A DNA stretch of 64,000 nt, taken from Pedobacter sp. FW305-3-2-15-E-R2A2. GTDB lineage: Bacteria; Bacteroidota; Bacteroidia; Sphingobacteriales; Sphingobacteriaceae. The notes under the pieces are model-generated. The model was not told the DNA's origin, did no database searches, and was given only the letters and a program-made list of their open reading frames with translations. Where the stretch lies: contig NZ_CP151803.1 in assembly GCF_038446955.1 (NCBI RefSeq), positions 6,572,001-6,636,000 on the forward strand, given 5' to 3'. Numbering within the stretch: position 1 is the first letter of the stretch; every line of letters begins with the position of its first letter. Of the stretch, positions 15,621-24,445 are shown in pieces. The translations under genes were made by a program, and so were the position numbers.

Positions 15621-18338
15621 ATGAGATTTATAAACTTCTTTATTGCCCTTATACTGCTATCCGTTACTGCGCATCTTTCGGCCAGTGCACAACAAGACAG
15701 TGTCGTCCTAGACAACATCATTAGCAAAACCAAGAAACTTTCGGATGAACATCCCGTAGAAAAGGTCTATGTCCATTTTGATAAACCTTATTACAGCGTT
15801 GCCGATACCATTTGGTTTAAGGCTTATCTGACCATGGAGCAAAACATCCCTTCACAGCTCAGTAAGATTGTTTATGTCGATGTGGTGAATGCCAAAGATT
15901 CTCTGGTACAAACCATCAAACTGCCTACAGTGAATGCTGTGGCTACCGGAAACATCCCGCTTACACCCGGAACCTATAAACAAGGAAATTATTACATCAG
16001 GGCCTATACAGTATGGATGCTCAACTCTAGCGACAAATTCTTTTTCAGCAAGACGATTCCTATTGGAGAAGCAATTGACAAACAACTCATCACTCATTTC
16101 AGCTATAAGAATACACAGAGCGATAAAAGTCAGAGCATTGAGGCCATGGTCCAGTTTAAAAACCCGGATAAGGTAGCACAGGCAAATAAAACGGTCAATT
16201 GGAAAGTAATCTCTAATTATGATGTCGTTAGTAAAGGAAAGGGAACAACGGATCAGAACGGGATTCTAAAAATAAAGATTGAACCCAGAAAAAACGAGCT
16301 CATCACCAATGGTGAACTAATTACGGAACTCAATCTGACAGATAAAGATATCGTCACCAACAGCTTTAATTTAAGACCGGTAGCGACTACACATGACATT
16401 CAGTTTTTCCCCGAAGGCGGAGAGATGATCAGCGGGTTGGCCATTCGGGTAAGCTTCAAAGCGGTTACCGCTAAAGGCTTAGGTATAGACCTTAAAGGAA
16501 CAATTACTGATAATCAAGGAAATACGCTTAGCAATTTTACCTCCAGTCACCTGGGAATGGGCTCTTTTTACCTGAATGTAGAAAGTGACAAAAGCTATAA
16601 AGCAAACATTACCTTTAAAGATGGCACAAGCAAAAGCTTTGATTTACCTAAAGCTGTTCCCTCAGGCATCATCAATCAGATCACCAACACAGACCCAGCG
16701 GCCTTTAACCTTAAGATCCTGGCCAACGACAGCTATTTTCAGCAAAACAAAGGAAAGACCTTCTTTATTGTAGCAACACAGGGCGGTATCATTTATTATG
16801 CTGCAAAAACACGTCTGGCCACACAAGTCAATTCAGCAAAGATCCCTAAAGATAAATTCCCTGCCGGAATAGTTCAGATTACATTATTCTCTGAATCCGG
16901 AGAGCCAATTAATGAAAGACTGGCCTTCAACTACCCGATAAATGAAAGTCTGACCTTTAAATCAGACCTTCCATCTTATAAACCAAGACAAAAAGTAAAG
17001 CTGACTGTCAGTCCTAAGAATGCCACTCAGCCACTGGAGGGAAATTATTCCATCTCTGTTACTGACGAAACTAAAGTTCCTGTTGACGAAGACACGGAGA
17101 CAACCATATTGAGTTCCCTTCTGCTGACTTCAGATTTACAGGGATACATTGAAAAACCAAATTACTATTTCACTAAGCCGGATGAGAAAAAACTGGCAGA
17201 CCTTGATCTCCTGATGTTGACGCAAGGGTACCGCCGTTTTGCGTATAAAGATATCCTGGCCAATAAATTCCCTCCTGTAACCTATTTACCGGAGCAAGAC
17301 ATGCGCATCACCGGAACATTAAGGGACCGGACCGGAATGCCGGTAAGAAAAGGTGCTTTACGTTTAACCGTTCCGGGAACGAACATTTCTTCGGAAGCAG
17401 TGACCAGTCCATCTGGTCTTTTCGCTTTTCCTAACTTATCCATTCCGGATTCCTCAGAAGTATTGATCAATGCTAAATATAGCACGAATGGTTCCAACCT
17501 GATGATCATGCTGGACGGATCACCTTTGCCTGAGGTTGGTAAAAACCCTTACCCGGCAGAAGAAGTAAGCAATATTGACAGTACCCTATCTGCCTACCTC
17601 AGCAACAGCAAACGCCAGTACAACTACCTGCGCACCTTAAAAGAAGTAAAAATCGAAGGGGCGAAAGTTAAAAAACCTAGTCATGCGGACCACTCTGCAT
17701 TGGCGGGCTTAAGTTCTATTACGGGAACAGTGATCGATGGGGAACGCCTGAAAGATTGTAATTCTATTGCGCTCTGCCTTCAAACCATGGCTATGGGGCT
17801 TACCTTTTTTGAAAACAATTTCTATGTAACCCGGGACTATCAGGCCGGAAGCAGGGTTCCTGTACAGATTTTCATCAATGGAATGGCAGTAGATTATCTG
17901 GCTTTATTGAGTGTAGTCCCTACGGAAGTAGAATCCGTAGAGGTCTTTACGAAAGATGAACTTGGAACGGTAAACAGAATGTACAATACCAATGGTGTAT
18001 TGGTAGTAAATACAAAGAAGATCAAGAAAAGCACGATGAGTATTGCCGATCTGAAGAAAATGCTGCCTCAGCAGAACATGTTAAAATTCAATCCAAAAGG
18101 CTTCAGCAAACAGAGAGAGTTTTATATGCCAAAATATATCAACCCGGCAAACACTTATAATTTTAATGATTTAAGAACAACCATTTACTGGAACCCAAAA
18201 GTAATTACCACCGGAACAACGCCACTAAGCTTAGAGTATTTTAATGCAGATGGCAAAGGAACTTACAGAGCAGTAATTGAAGGGGTAGACAAATTCGGAA
18301 ATGTTACCCGATCTGTCTACCGCTACACCGTAAAATAG
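15621..18338 (+). CDS. Secreted MG2-domain protein with TonB-plug-like C-terminus
   Basis: 905 aa from the ATG at 15621 (the TTG three bases earlier is not needed). A signal peptide ends near SASAQ. Residues about 45-130 resemble the alpha-2-macroglobulin MG2 domain (HFDKPYYSVADTIWFKAYL, compare the DRPIYRPGQT motif). Repeated beta-sandwich domains follow. Residues about 705-795 resemble a TonB-receptor plug: VQIFINGMAVD, then a PTEVESVEVFTKDE stretch and TNGVLVVNTK, but no beta-barrel follows. Such proteins are common in Bacteroidota without known function. Its stop codon abuts that of the convergent PspC gene with no intervening base. Confidence 0.75.
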   Translation: MRFINFFIALILLSVTAHLSASAQQDSVVLDNIISKTKKLSDEHPVEKVYVHFDKPYYSVADTIWFKAYLTMEQNIPSQLSKIVYVDVVNAKDSLVQTIKLPTVNAVATGNIPLTPGTYKQGNYYIRAYTVWMLNSSDKFFFSKTIPIGEAIDKQLITHFSYKNTQSDKSQSIEAMVQFKNPDKVAQANKTVNWKVISNYDVVSKGKGTTDQNGILKIKIEPRKNELITNGELITELNLTDKDIVTNSFNLRPVATTHDIQFFPEGGEMISGLAIRVSFKAVTAKGLGIDLKGTITDNQGNTLSNFTSSHLGMGSFYLNVESDKSYKANITFKDGTSKSFDLPKAVPSGIINQITNTDPAAFNLKILANDSYFQQNKGKTFFIVATQGGIIYYAAKTRLATQVNSAKIPKDKFPAGIVQITLFSESGEPINERLAFNYPINESLTFKSDLPSYKPRQKVKLTVSPKNATQPLEGNYSISVTDETKVPVDEDTETTILSSLLLTSDLQGYIEKPNYYFTKPDEKKLADLDLLMLTQGYRRFAYKDILANKFPPVTYLPEQDMRITGTLRDRTGMPVRKGALRLTVPGTNISSEAVTSPSGLFAFPNLSIPDSSEVLINAKYSTNGSNLMIMLDGSPLPEVGKNPYPAEEVSNIDSTLSAYLSNSKRQYNYLRTLKEVKIEGAKVKKPSHADHSALAGLSSITGTVIDGERLKDCNSIALCLQTMAMGLTFFENNFYVTRDYQAGSRVPVQIFINGMAVDYLALLSVVPTEVESVEVFTKDELGTVNRMYNTNGVLVVNTKKIKKSTMSIADLKKMLPQQNMLKFNPKGFSKQREFYMPKYINPANTYNFNDLRTTIYWNPKVITTGTTPLSLEYFNADGKGTYRAVIEGVDKFGNVTRSVYRYTVK

Positions 18339-19889
18339 TTATTCGTTGTCTGAATCTTTACGTTCATTCAGACATTTTAAGCCTGTATCTGTCATGATCC
18401 ACTCTGTGAATTCGGCAGTTCCATCCTCATTACAGTTCCAGTAATTGTACCCATTTAAAAACCATTCCAGATCACGACTGATTTTTAAATGGGTACCTAC
18501 AGGCACCCTCAGCATCAAATCTACTTCCTGATTTCTCCAACTGGCTTTTTTAGTCAGCTGTAAACGGGAGCTGAAATTCAACAGAGAGTCCTTTTGTACA
18601 AATTCATAACGGATGTTCTGTGCTTGTTTTAAAGCAGCTTCAAAAGTTTTCCCCTGTGCACTATAATTTCTAACCAGTTCACTTTTTCCATTCTCACTTT
18701 TTTCAATTCTAAGGTTTACATTTCTTGGCTCATCAAAAGGCCCATGGTGATCATTTAAGATTCTGCGTCCATTTTGATGGTAAGACTCAATGTGATAGTT
18801 AACACTATCCTCCTTGCTAAAGAAACGCGTTTTATCTACCGTCAGGAAAATGGTTTTATGCGCAACCAATGGCGTAACCTGTGCCAGTTCTGCACGTTCT
18901 TTAAACTCAGTCGTGATTTTAGCAATGTAAAATATACTCACGACTACGCCTCCAAGCCAGATGATCAACAGACCAAAGGAAAGGGTTTTATTAATCGCTC
19001 TGCCATTGAAAGCAACGCGAACAGAGAACAATACCAAGGCCAGCAATGGAACTGCAAAGACAATAAATACAGCGATCACCAAAGAACTGAGGTAATCCTC
19101 ATTGACCATGCTCACCGGAAAGTAACTGTACACATCGGAATCCCAGATTCCAAATAAACCGGCAACTGCAACAATCAGAAACAAGAGAAATAAAGAACCG
19201 AAAATGATAATTCCTACCGCAATGATTTTAAATAATGTTTTTCCTGCACCCTGAATAAAGCTGCCCAGAAATTCAAAAAATTCAGCAATAAAACCACGTG
19301 ATTGTTTCATCAAGGGATTCAGGTGGCTATTGGCAAAGCCCCTCAGGTTAGGCGCTTCCCCCCTCATTGTCATCTTTTCCGACTTACTTTCTGCCCTTGG
19401 AATAACGATCCACATGATAAGATAAGCGAGTACTCCGGATCCTCCGATAAGCATAGAGATCAAAGCTGCCAAACGGATCCAGCGGGCTTCAATATTCAGA
19501 TAATGACCGAGACCAACACATACTCCCGCAACCATCGCCTGATCGGTATCCCGGTATAATTTCTTTACGCCATCATACGGTGGGATATGGGCAAGCGGAT
19601 CTTCAGCTCCTTCGGATTCCTCAGAAGTTTCGAAATCTTTTACAGAACCCATCTGTGCGGTTACTGATTTGACATCTTCTATATTGATGGCCTGTTTTTG
19701 CTGGATGGACAAGATCTCGCCAAACATTTCGGCAATCCTGTTTTCAATATCTGTAACGATTTCAAAATCATCTGCATTTTTTGAAAAATGGTGTTTTACT
19801 TCGTTCAGGTAAATGGTCAGCATTTCGTAAGCATCCTCTTCGATGTGAACGATGGAGTTACCGATATTTATGTTAAGTGTCTTCTTCAT
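18339..19889 (-). CDS. PspC domain membrane protein
   Basis: 516 aa. A cytosolic N-terminal part (about 1-105) includes an EDAYEMLTIYLNEVKHHF segment seen in Bacteroidota PspC proteins. A PspC domain follows (about 108-170: KKLYRDTDQAMVAGVCVGLGHYL and a transmembrane helix). Further hydrophobic helices lie at about 215-250, 270-295 and 305-330. The C-terminal part is soluble and beta-rich. PspC-type proteins act in envelope stress responses. It is translationally coupled to the upstream padR gene by an ATGA overlap, a frequent pairing in this phylum. Confidence 0.85.
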   Translation of the reverse strand: MKKTLNINIGNSIVHIEEDAYEMLTIYLNEVKHHFSKNADDFEIVTDIENRIAEMFGEILSIQQKQAINIEDVKSVTAQMGSVKDFETSEESEGAEDPLAHIPPYDGVKKLYRDTDQAMVAGVCVGLGHYLNIEARWIRLAALISMLIGGSGVLAYLIMWIVIPRAESKSEKMTMRGEAPNLRGFANSHLNPLMKQSRGFIAEFFEFLGSFIQGAGKTLFKIIAVGIIIFGSLFLLFLIVAVAGLFGIWDSDVYSYFPVSMVNEDYLSSLVIAVFIVFAVPLLALVLFSVRVAFNGRAINKTLSFGLLIIWLGGVVVSIFYIAKITTEFKERAELAQVTPLVAHKTIFLTVDKTRFFSKEDSVNYHIESYHQNGRRILNDHHGPFDEPRNVNLRIEKSENGKSELVRNYSAQGKTFEAALKQAQNIRYEFVQKDSLLNFSSRLQLTKKASWRNQEVDLMLRVPVGTHLKISRDLEWFLNGYNYWNCNEDGTAEFTEWIMTDTGLKCLNERKDSDNE

Positions 19890-20224
19890 GAGTTGGTTAA
19901 ATTAGTTTTGGAAGTTTCTATTGCATAAGCCAGCTCCTGCCAGGTATGGTCCAGTTGGCTGAGGATGGCTTTACCCTCGGCCGTTAACAGGTAGTATTTC
20001 CGGGGAGGCCCTGACGTGGACTCGACCCAGTTATAACTCAGTAAGCCATTATTTTTTAAGCGGGTAAGTAAGGGGTACAAAGTTCCCTCTACCACCAACA
20101 ATTTGGCTGTCTTTAATTCTGCGATAATATCAGAAGCATAGATCTCACCTCTGGATATGATCAGGAGCACACAGTATTCCAGTATGCCCTTTCGCATTTG
20201 TGTTTGCGTATTTTCTGCTATCAT
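19886..20224 (-). CDS. PadR family transcriptional regulator
   Basis: 112 aa winged-helix repressor of the short PadR type: RKGILEYCVLLIIS, a VVEGTLYPLLTRLKNNGLL recognition region, a wing with SGPPRKYYLLT and a short C-terminal dimerisation helix. It overlaps pspC by 4 bases and probably controls that operon including itself. A consensus promoter ends 4 bases before the ATG, so the mRNA may be leaderless. The alternative start at Met10 would give a short leader. Confidence 0.9.
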   Translation of the reverse strand: MIAENTQTQMRKGILEYCVLLIISRGEIYASDIIAELKTAKLLVVEGTLYPLLTRLKNNGLLSYNWVESTSGPPRKYYLLTAEGKAILSQLDHTWQELAYAIETSKTNLTNS

Positions 20225-20598
20225 AATACAAAGTTATATGTTTTATATAGTAATATGCAATACATAGTACTATAATAAATAACAAATTTGACATAAACAA
20301 CTTATTATCAGATAGATAATTTTACATTCTGATTTTATACAAATCAACAATCAAGGAAAAATCGGGAATTTAGAGCCAGGTTCCCGGAATAAATGGAGTT
20401 AAAAATTCACCTTTCCGAAATGGCTAAAAAAAGGACAATATGGAGAACTAATGGACAACAACTCATTATAAATGAGGGACAAAAGTCACAAACTAGTCTC
20501 AAAATCAAGGAAGAAATGAAAATTATTAACTTTTTCACATTCCACTAATTTTTTGGCTCGCAGTTTGCATTAAATGAATTACTAAAAAACAGCCAACT
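20225..20598. other. Intergenic region, 374 bp
   Basis: AT-rich. Apart from the padR promoter at its left edge I see no gene, RNA or strong repeat before the small membrane-peptide gene at 20599. Confidence 0.6.
20229..20260 (-). promoter_or_regulatory. Promoter of padR-pspC
   Basis: On the minus strand, TTG (20260-20258), 21 bases, then TAACTTTG (20236-20229), a full match to the Bacteroidota -7 box. Only 4 bases separate it from the padR ATG. The region also holds TATAGTA and TACTATA half-sites that could be operator arms. Confidence 0.7.
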
Positions 20599-20757
20599 AT
20601 GTTAAGTAAACCTTACTCTATTCTTCAGGTTTTTGCAAGGCAAAAAGAGGAAAAAAAAGAAAGACCACTCACTAAAAGTGAATGGATCCAGGTAGACCGT
20701 ATAGTGATCATCCTGCTGTTTGTGGCGGTAATTGTCGGGGCAATCGTCTTTTCCTGA
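20599..20757 (+). CDS. Small membrane protein, 52 aa
   Basis: A short frame starting MLSKPYSILQVFARQ. A charged cytosolic segment rich in Lys/Glu (about 15-30) is followed by one transmembrane helix (about 34-51, IVIILLFVAVIVGAIV) and ends in FS. It has a terminator 40 bases downstream and no overlapping gene, which supports a real transcription unit. No family recognised; single-pass peptides of this kind often modulate larger membrane complexes (inference). Confidence 0.55.
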   Translation: MLSKPYSILQVFARQKEEKKERPLTKSEWIQVDRIVIILLFVAVIVGAIVFS

Positions 20758-20796
20758 TCCCGAAAATTTAGCCTTTAGATTAATTAATTTTTAATT

Positions 20797-20823
20797 AAGC
20801 GTTCTCCAGGGTACGCTTTTTTT
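20797..20823 (+). terminator. Rho-independent terminator
   Basis: A 6-bp stem AAGCGT/ACGCTT (20797-20802 with 20813-20818) followed by T7. It ends the small membrane protein transcript. Confidence 0.7.
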
Positions 20824-20850
20824 ATGCGCATTGGTTCCGCTTTAAATGGC

Positions 20851-21993
20851 TTATAATAAGAGGGTGTCGATGCGGTGGGCCTGTACCCTCCCCTGACTTT
20901 CAGACCAGGTATAAATGGTAAAATGTCCATCCTGAGAAGCAACCAGGGCAGTCGCATCCCTTTGGTCATGCACAAACTGAGCGGCAGAAAGGTGCCTTGT
21001 TCCACCAACTTTGGTCGGATGAACCACGATTGCATCTCCCCCTTTAATCGGTTCAGAGAAAGAAAGTTCATCAATATTCTCCTTTCCTTTTGCCCTACCG
21101 ATTTTAGCACCGAAAGACAGCAGCTCATAATCGCTGCTGATGACCGTCGCACCATCTACAGCCGTCAGACCAGCAAGATGCTCTACTTCACGCTTCAATG
21201 CCGTTTGCCAGAAAATCTGACTGGCTTCTTTCCGGTCCTGCTGAAGCAGTTTGGACAAGCCGGTAAATGCCGGCTGAATATAATATTGAATGGGTTTAAT
21301 GATCGACTGCAACCAGTTGTTTGTTTCTGAGGGTACGACCAGCAATGTCCCCCCCCTTCCATGACTCCTCATAGAAACAGCCAGCTGAATCATTACGTTG
21401 ACCGAATCATTCCAGTAAGAAGGCGCAGTAAGGTCCAGTAATGAAAGTAACATCGGCGGGCAATCCGCCATATTGGTATTGTTTTCATCTACCATTTTCA
21501 CCTGATCGCCTTTGAGTACTGCAATATTGGTAAACTTACCGAAACCATAAATCCTGCGGTGTTTAATCACCAGTAAAGCGGGCTCTGATACATCCAATAC
21601 AAAGCAGAAGTTGGGAATACTAACGGTAGTTCCCCAGATAAACAATTCGTCATCTTCCAGCCAGACTCCTAAATGGATACCTGCCCGTTCTACACCTGGA
21701 GCAATCTTGGTCAGAATCCCCGGGCTCAGTGGCAGGCGGTGTTTAAAAAGCAAAGGGTTACCCGCTTGCTGAGGAGGTAAATATGCCAGTGATATTTTCG
21801 GGGAATGTCCCTCCTCTTTGCGCAGGCTCGCCCAAAATGTTGCATCAATGATGGCTTCAACCACATTGGCTGTTGGCAATGGTGCAAGATCATCTTCTCC
21901 GCTTTCTCTTGCTGCAGAAAGATGTGCTGCAAAAATAGCTTCAACTTTTGGGGCAATAACCCGTGCTGCCTGATAGGTGGACTGGTAGATCAT
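20851..21993 (-). CDS. Diadenylate cyclase-like protein with DACNV-type sensor domain
   Basis: 380 aa cytosolic protein. The C-terminal 130 residues have the DisA_N/DAC pattern: D280-G-A282 followed by T-V-IS, an LSFGAKIG turn, and GGTRHLSAAQFVHDQRDAT where canonical enzymes carry the RHR motif; here it is R333-H334-L335. The N-terminal 250 residues resemble the sensor domain named DACNV, predicted in the literature to precede DAC domains. If active it would make cyclic di-AMP from two ATP. The altered third motif residue leaves activity open. It stands alone between a small membrane protein and a TonB receptor. Confidence 0.7.
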   Translation of the reverse strand: MIYQSTYQAARVIAPKVEAIFAAHLSAARESGEDDLAPLPTANVVEAIIDATFWASLRKEEGHSPKISLAYLPPQQAGNPLLFKHRLPLSPGILTKIAPGVERAGIHLGVWLEDDELFIWGTTVSIPNFCFVLDVSEPALLVIKHRRIYGFGKFTNIAVLKGDQVKMVDENNTNMADCPPMLLSLLDLTAPSYWNDSVNVMIQLAVSMRSHGRGGTLLVVPSETNNWLQSIIKPIQYYIQPAFTGLSKLLQQDRKEASQIFWQTALKREVEHLAGLTAVDGATVISSDYELLSFGAKIGRAKGKENIDELSFSEPIKGGDAIVVHPTKVGGTRHLSAAQFVHDQRDATALVASQDGHFTIYTWSESQGRVQAHRIDTLLL

Positions 21994-22017
21994 GCCATAA
22001 AGTTAAGCTATTCATGT

Positions 22018-24297
22018 TTATTTTATAGTATACCTAATGCCAAAAAATCCCCGGATATTCTGATTTGGTCCAAAGACATAATTAGGGTCAAAAGTTAAGC
22101 CATAAGGATTGCTCTCCGTAGGTTTTACCTTCCCATTGTCGTCATATACCACATTTTTATCAAAGGGATCATTCGCCCCAGCGATGATGAATGGATTTCC
22201 TTTGTTTGGTGTCCAGTTGAGCAGGTTTTTTACGCCTCCATAAATTTCAAATTTGTTGAAACCACTATAGGTAAACTGGATATTCTGAATGCTCCAGACC
22301 GGAGAAAATTCCCTTCTTGGGTCCAAAGGCCCCAGCAATGGCAAACGCATCGGACTGTAAATGTTCCCCGTATAGTCGATGCCAAGGTCCAGCTTTCTTA
22401 TTTTATAGGATACCGCCCAGTTTCCTGAGAATTTTTCTGTCAGGATTTGCTGCTTTTTAACACCCTTCTCATAAGTCGCCACATCCTGATAGGTTGCGCC
22501 CAATACGAATTTCAGTCCATTATTCAAGGCAATATCGACATTGGCCGTCAAACCTTTACTCACCGCATAACCGTCGAGGTTATTATAAATAATTTTATTA
22601 GGATCCGTGTCAAAATCTCCGATAATTCTGTTGTTGAAATAAGTGTAAAATGCAGAAGTCTCTATTCCAAAGAAGGTCCCATCAGCAGCATACATTTTTC
22701 TCAGGTAATTCAGGTTCACATTATAGGTTTTCTCTGGTTTCAACTGGTTAGCAATAACCACATCCCTGGCACCTGTTAGTGCAGCATGGTCTTCTGTGAA
22801 AATATTCACCACCCTGAATCCTGTACCTGCATTTAAACGGAGGATATTGTTATCATTCAGGTTCCATTTATACGCAAATCTTGGGGTAAAGATATTTCCA
22901 TGTAAAGAGTTGTAATCATAACGGAAACCTGCCAGGAACTTATGCTTTGGGGCAATTGTGATTTCATCCTGTACAAAGACACCAGGCAACCAGATGTTTT
23001 TTGCAGGGTTATTCAGTTCTGTAGCCGGAGTATTGTCGTCATAATAGGTATAGCGCAATGCAGCACCCACCAGTAAATCATGGTTCTTTAGCTTTTTGTC
23101 CCAGGTCAGTTGTCCGAAACCAACTTTCTGTGTGGCAATATAGGATTTGATCCCATAACGACTATCCTGATCATGGTTATTGTAAGAAAAAGCAAGGAAA
23201 ATTTTCTCCTTTACAGGAAGCTGATAGTTTCCGATAAACTCCCACCTCTTGGTATAAATACTTTCTCCATAAACCTGGTCCCCACCGCGGTAAGACTTAT
23301 TCCAATTCGTTTCCCCACCCCATCTGTCTTCATACAAATAACGTCCGGCTATGGTAAACAAGCGGTTATCTTTGCGTTGAAAATTCCATTTCTGAAAAAC
23401 AGAGATCCTGTCCTGTAAGGTAACATCAGTAAAATTATCATGGTTATGGTCTACCACATTGCCGAATTTAAAATAATTGACTCCGGTTAATGCGGTGGCA
23501 GAACCCACTTTAGTTTTTAAGCCAAGGTCTGCATTGAACTCCTGATACGTTGTTCCAAAGACATCTGCAGAGAATAAGGGTGCATTTTGAGGTTTTTTGG
23601 TGATGATATTGATCAGCCCCCCAACGGCTTCACTTCCATAAAGAGAAGAGGCAGGTCCTTTTACCACTTCAATTTGCTCTACCAGGGAATTCGGGATTCC
23701 TGAAAGGCCATAGACAGTAGATAAACTACTCACAATGGGCATCCCATCAATCAGGATCATGGTATAAGGTCCTTCTAATCCATTGATGTGTATATCTCCG
23801 GTGTTGCAAATATTACAATTCAGCTGTGGCCTTACACCGTTTACGTTTTGTAGGGCTTCAAAAATACTGGGGGTAGGATTTTTTCTAAAAAAGGCAGGCG
23901 TATATACTTCTACAGGTACCGGGCTTTCCAGCCGGTTTACTTCCTTTAAAGTCCCGGTTACGACCACTTCATTCAGATCATTCTGAAAATTACTCAAGTC
24001 GAAGTCCAATTTAAGCTGTTCTCCTTTTTTCAGGATAATGGTCTTGCTCATTTTTCTGAAACCAACTGCGCTGGCCTGTACTTTATAGGTCCCCGCAGCT
24101 ATTGCAGCCATTTTATATAGGCCCGCACTATCGGTCATGATGATGGAGTTGGTGCCCTGCAGGCTGATGTTGACCTGAGGAAGCGGGCTGCCTTCAGAAA
24201 TAACCTTTCCTTCAATGATTCCAGTTTGTGCCCAGGCCGACATTGCAAAAAATATAAATAAGATCGTGGTGGCGGCTCGAATAGAGATAGCTTTCAT
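22018..24297 (-). CDS. TonB-dependent receptor, probably metal-related
   Basis: 759 aa outer membrane receptor. Signal peptide (ending AWAQ), carboxypeptidase-like regulatory domain (about 25-110), NEVVVTGTL TonB-box-like stretch, plug (about 115-235) with IDGMPIVSSLSTVYGL and VVKGPASSLYGSEAVGG, then the barrel ending in F-G-I-RYTIK. The plug carries an unusual C161-N-I-C164 pair in a NTGDIHING context. It is divergent from a DtxR/MntR-type regulator with a dyad operator between them, so regulation by iron or manganese, and transport of a metal complex, is likely (inference). Confidence 0.9.
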   Translation of the reverse strand: MKAISIRAATTILFIFFAMSAWAQTGIIEGKVISEGSPLPQVNISLQGTNSIIMTDSAGLYKMAAIAAGTYKVQASAVGFRKMSKTIILKKGEQLKLDFDLSNFQNDLNEVVVTGTLKEVNRLESPVPVEVYTPAFFRKNPTPSIFEALQNVNGVRPQLNCNICNTGDIHINGLEGPYTMILIDGMPIVSSLSTVYGLSGIPNSLVEQIEVVKGPASSLYGSEAVGGLINIITKKPQNAPLFSADVFGTTYQEFNADLGLKTKVGSATALTGVNYFKFGNVVDHNHDNFTDVTLQDRISVFQKWNFQRKDNRLFTIAGRYLYEDRWGGETNWNKSYRGGDQVYGESIYTKRWEFIGNYQLPVKEKIFLAFSYNNHDQDSRYGIKSYIATQKVGFGQLTWDKKLKNHDLLVGAALRYTYYDDNTPATELNNPAKNIWLPGVFVQDEITIAPKHKFLAGFRYDYNSLHGNIFTPRFAYKWNLNDNNILRLNAGTGFRVVNIFTEDHAALTGARDVVIANQLKPEKTYNVNLNYLRKMYAADGTFFGIETSAFYTYFNNRIIGDFDTDPNKIIYNNLDGYAVSKGLTANVDIALNNGLKFVLGATYQDVATYEKGVKKQQILTEKFSGNWAVSYKIRKLDLGIDYTGNIYSPMRLPLLGPLDPRREFSPVWSIQNIQFTYSGFNKFEIYGGVKNLLNWTPNKGNPFIIAGANDPFDKNVVYDDNGKVKPTESNPYGLTFDPNYVFGPNQNIRGFFGIRYTIK

Positions 24298-24357
24298 TAG
24301 TATGTTTTGTTTTTTAAAATGTGTGTTGTTATCCGAATATCAGAACTGGCCAGTTCA

Positions 24358-24408
24358 TCTAACTTCCATAATTACATCACAAAACTATAAAAGTTAGATT
24401 AGTCTAAC
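24358..24408. promoter_or_regulatory. Candidate DtxR/MntR operator
   Basis: A perfect dyad GTTAGA-TTAG-TCTAAC (24393-24408) closely resembles DtxR-family boxes built on TTAG and CTAA. An extra half-site TCTAAC lies at 24358-24363. Both fall in the 148-base gap between the TonB receptor and the regulator genes, where they could act on both. Confidence 0.6.
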
Positions 24409-24433
24409 AAATATAATTTGACATTTATTGTTT

Positions 24434-24441
24434 TATATTTG
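24434..24441 (+). promoter_or_regulatory. -7 box of the DtxR/MntR-type gene
   Basis: TATATTTG, a full match to TAnnTTTG, only 4 bases before the ATG at 24446. There is no good TTG at normal spacing (the nearest, 24418-24420, is 13 bases away), so an activator or a leaderless weak promoter is possible. Confidence 0.45.
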
Positions 24442-24445
24442 CAGC

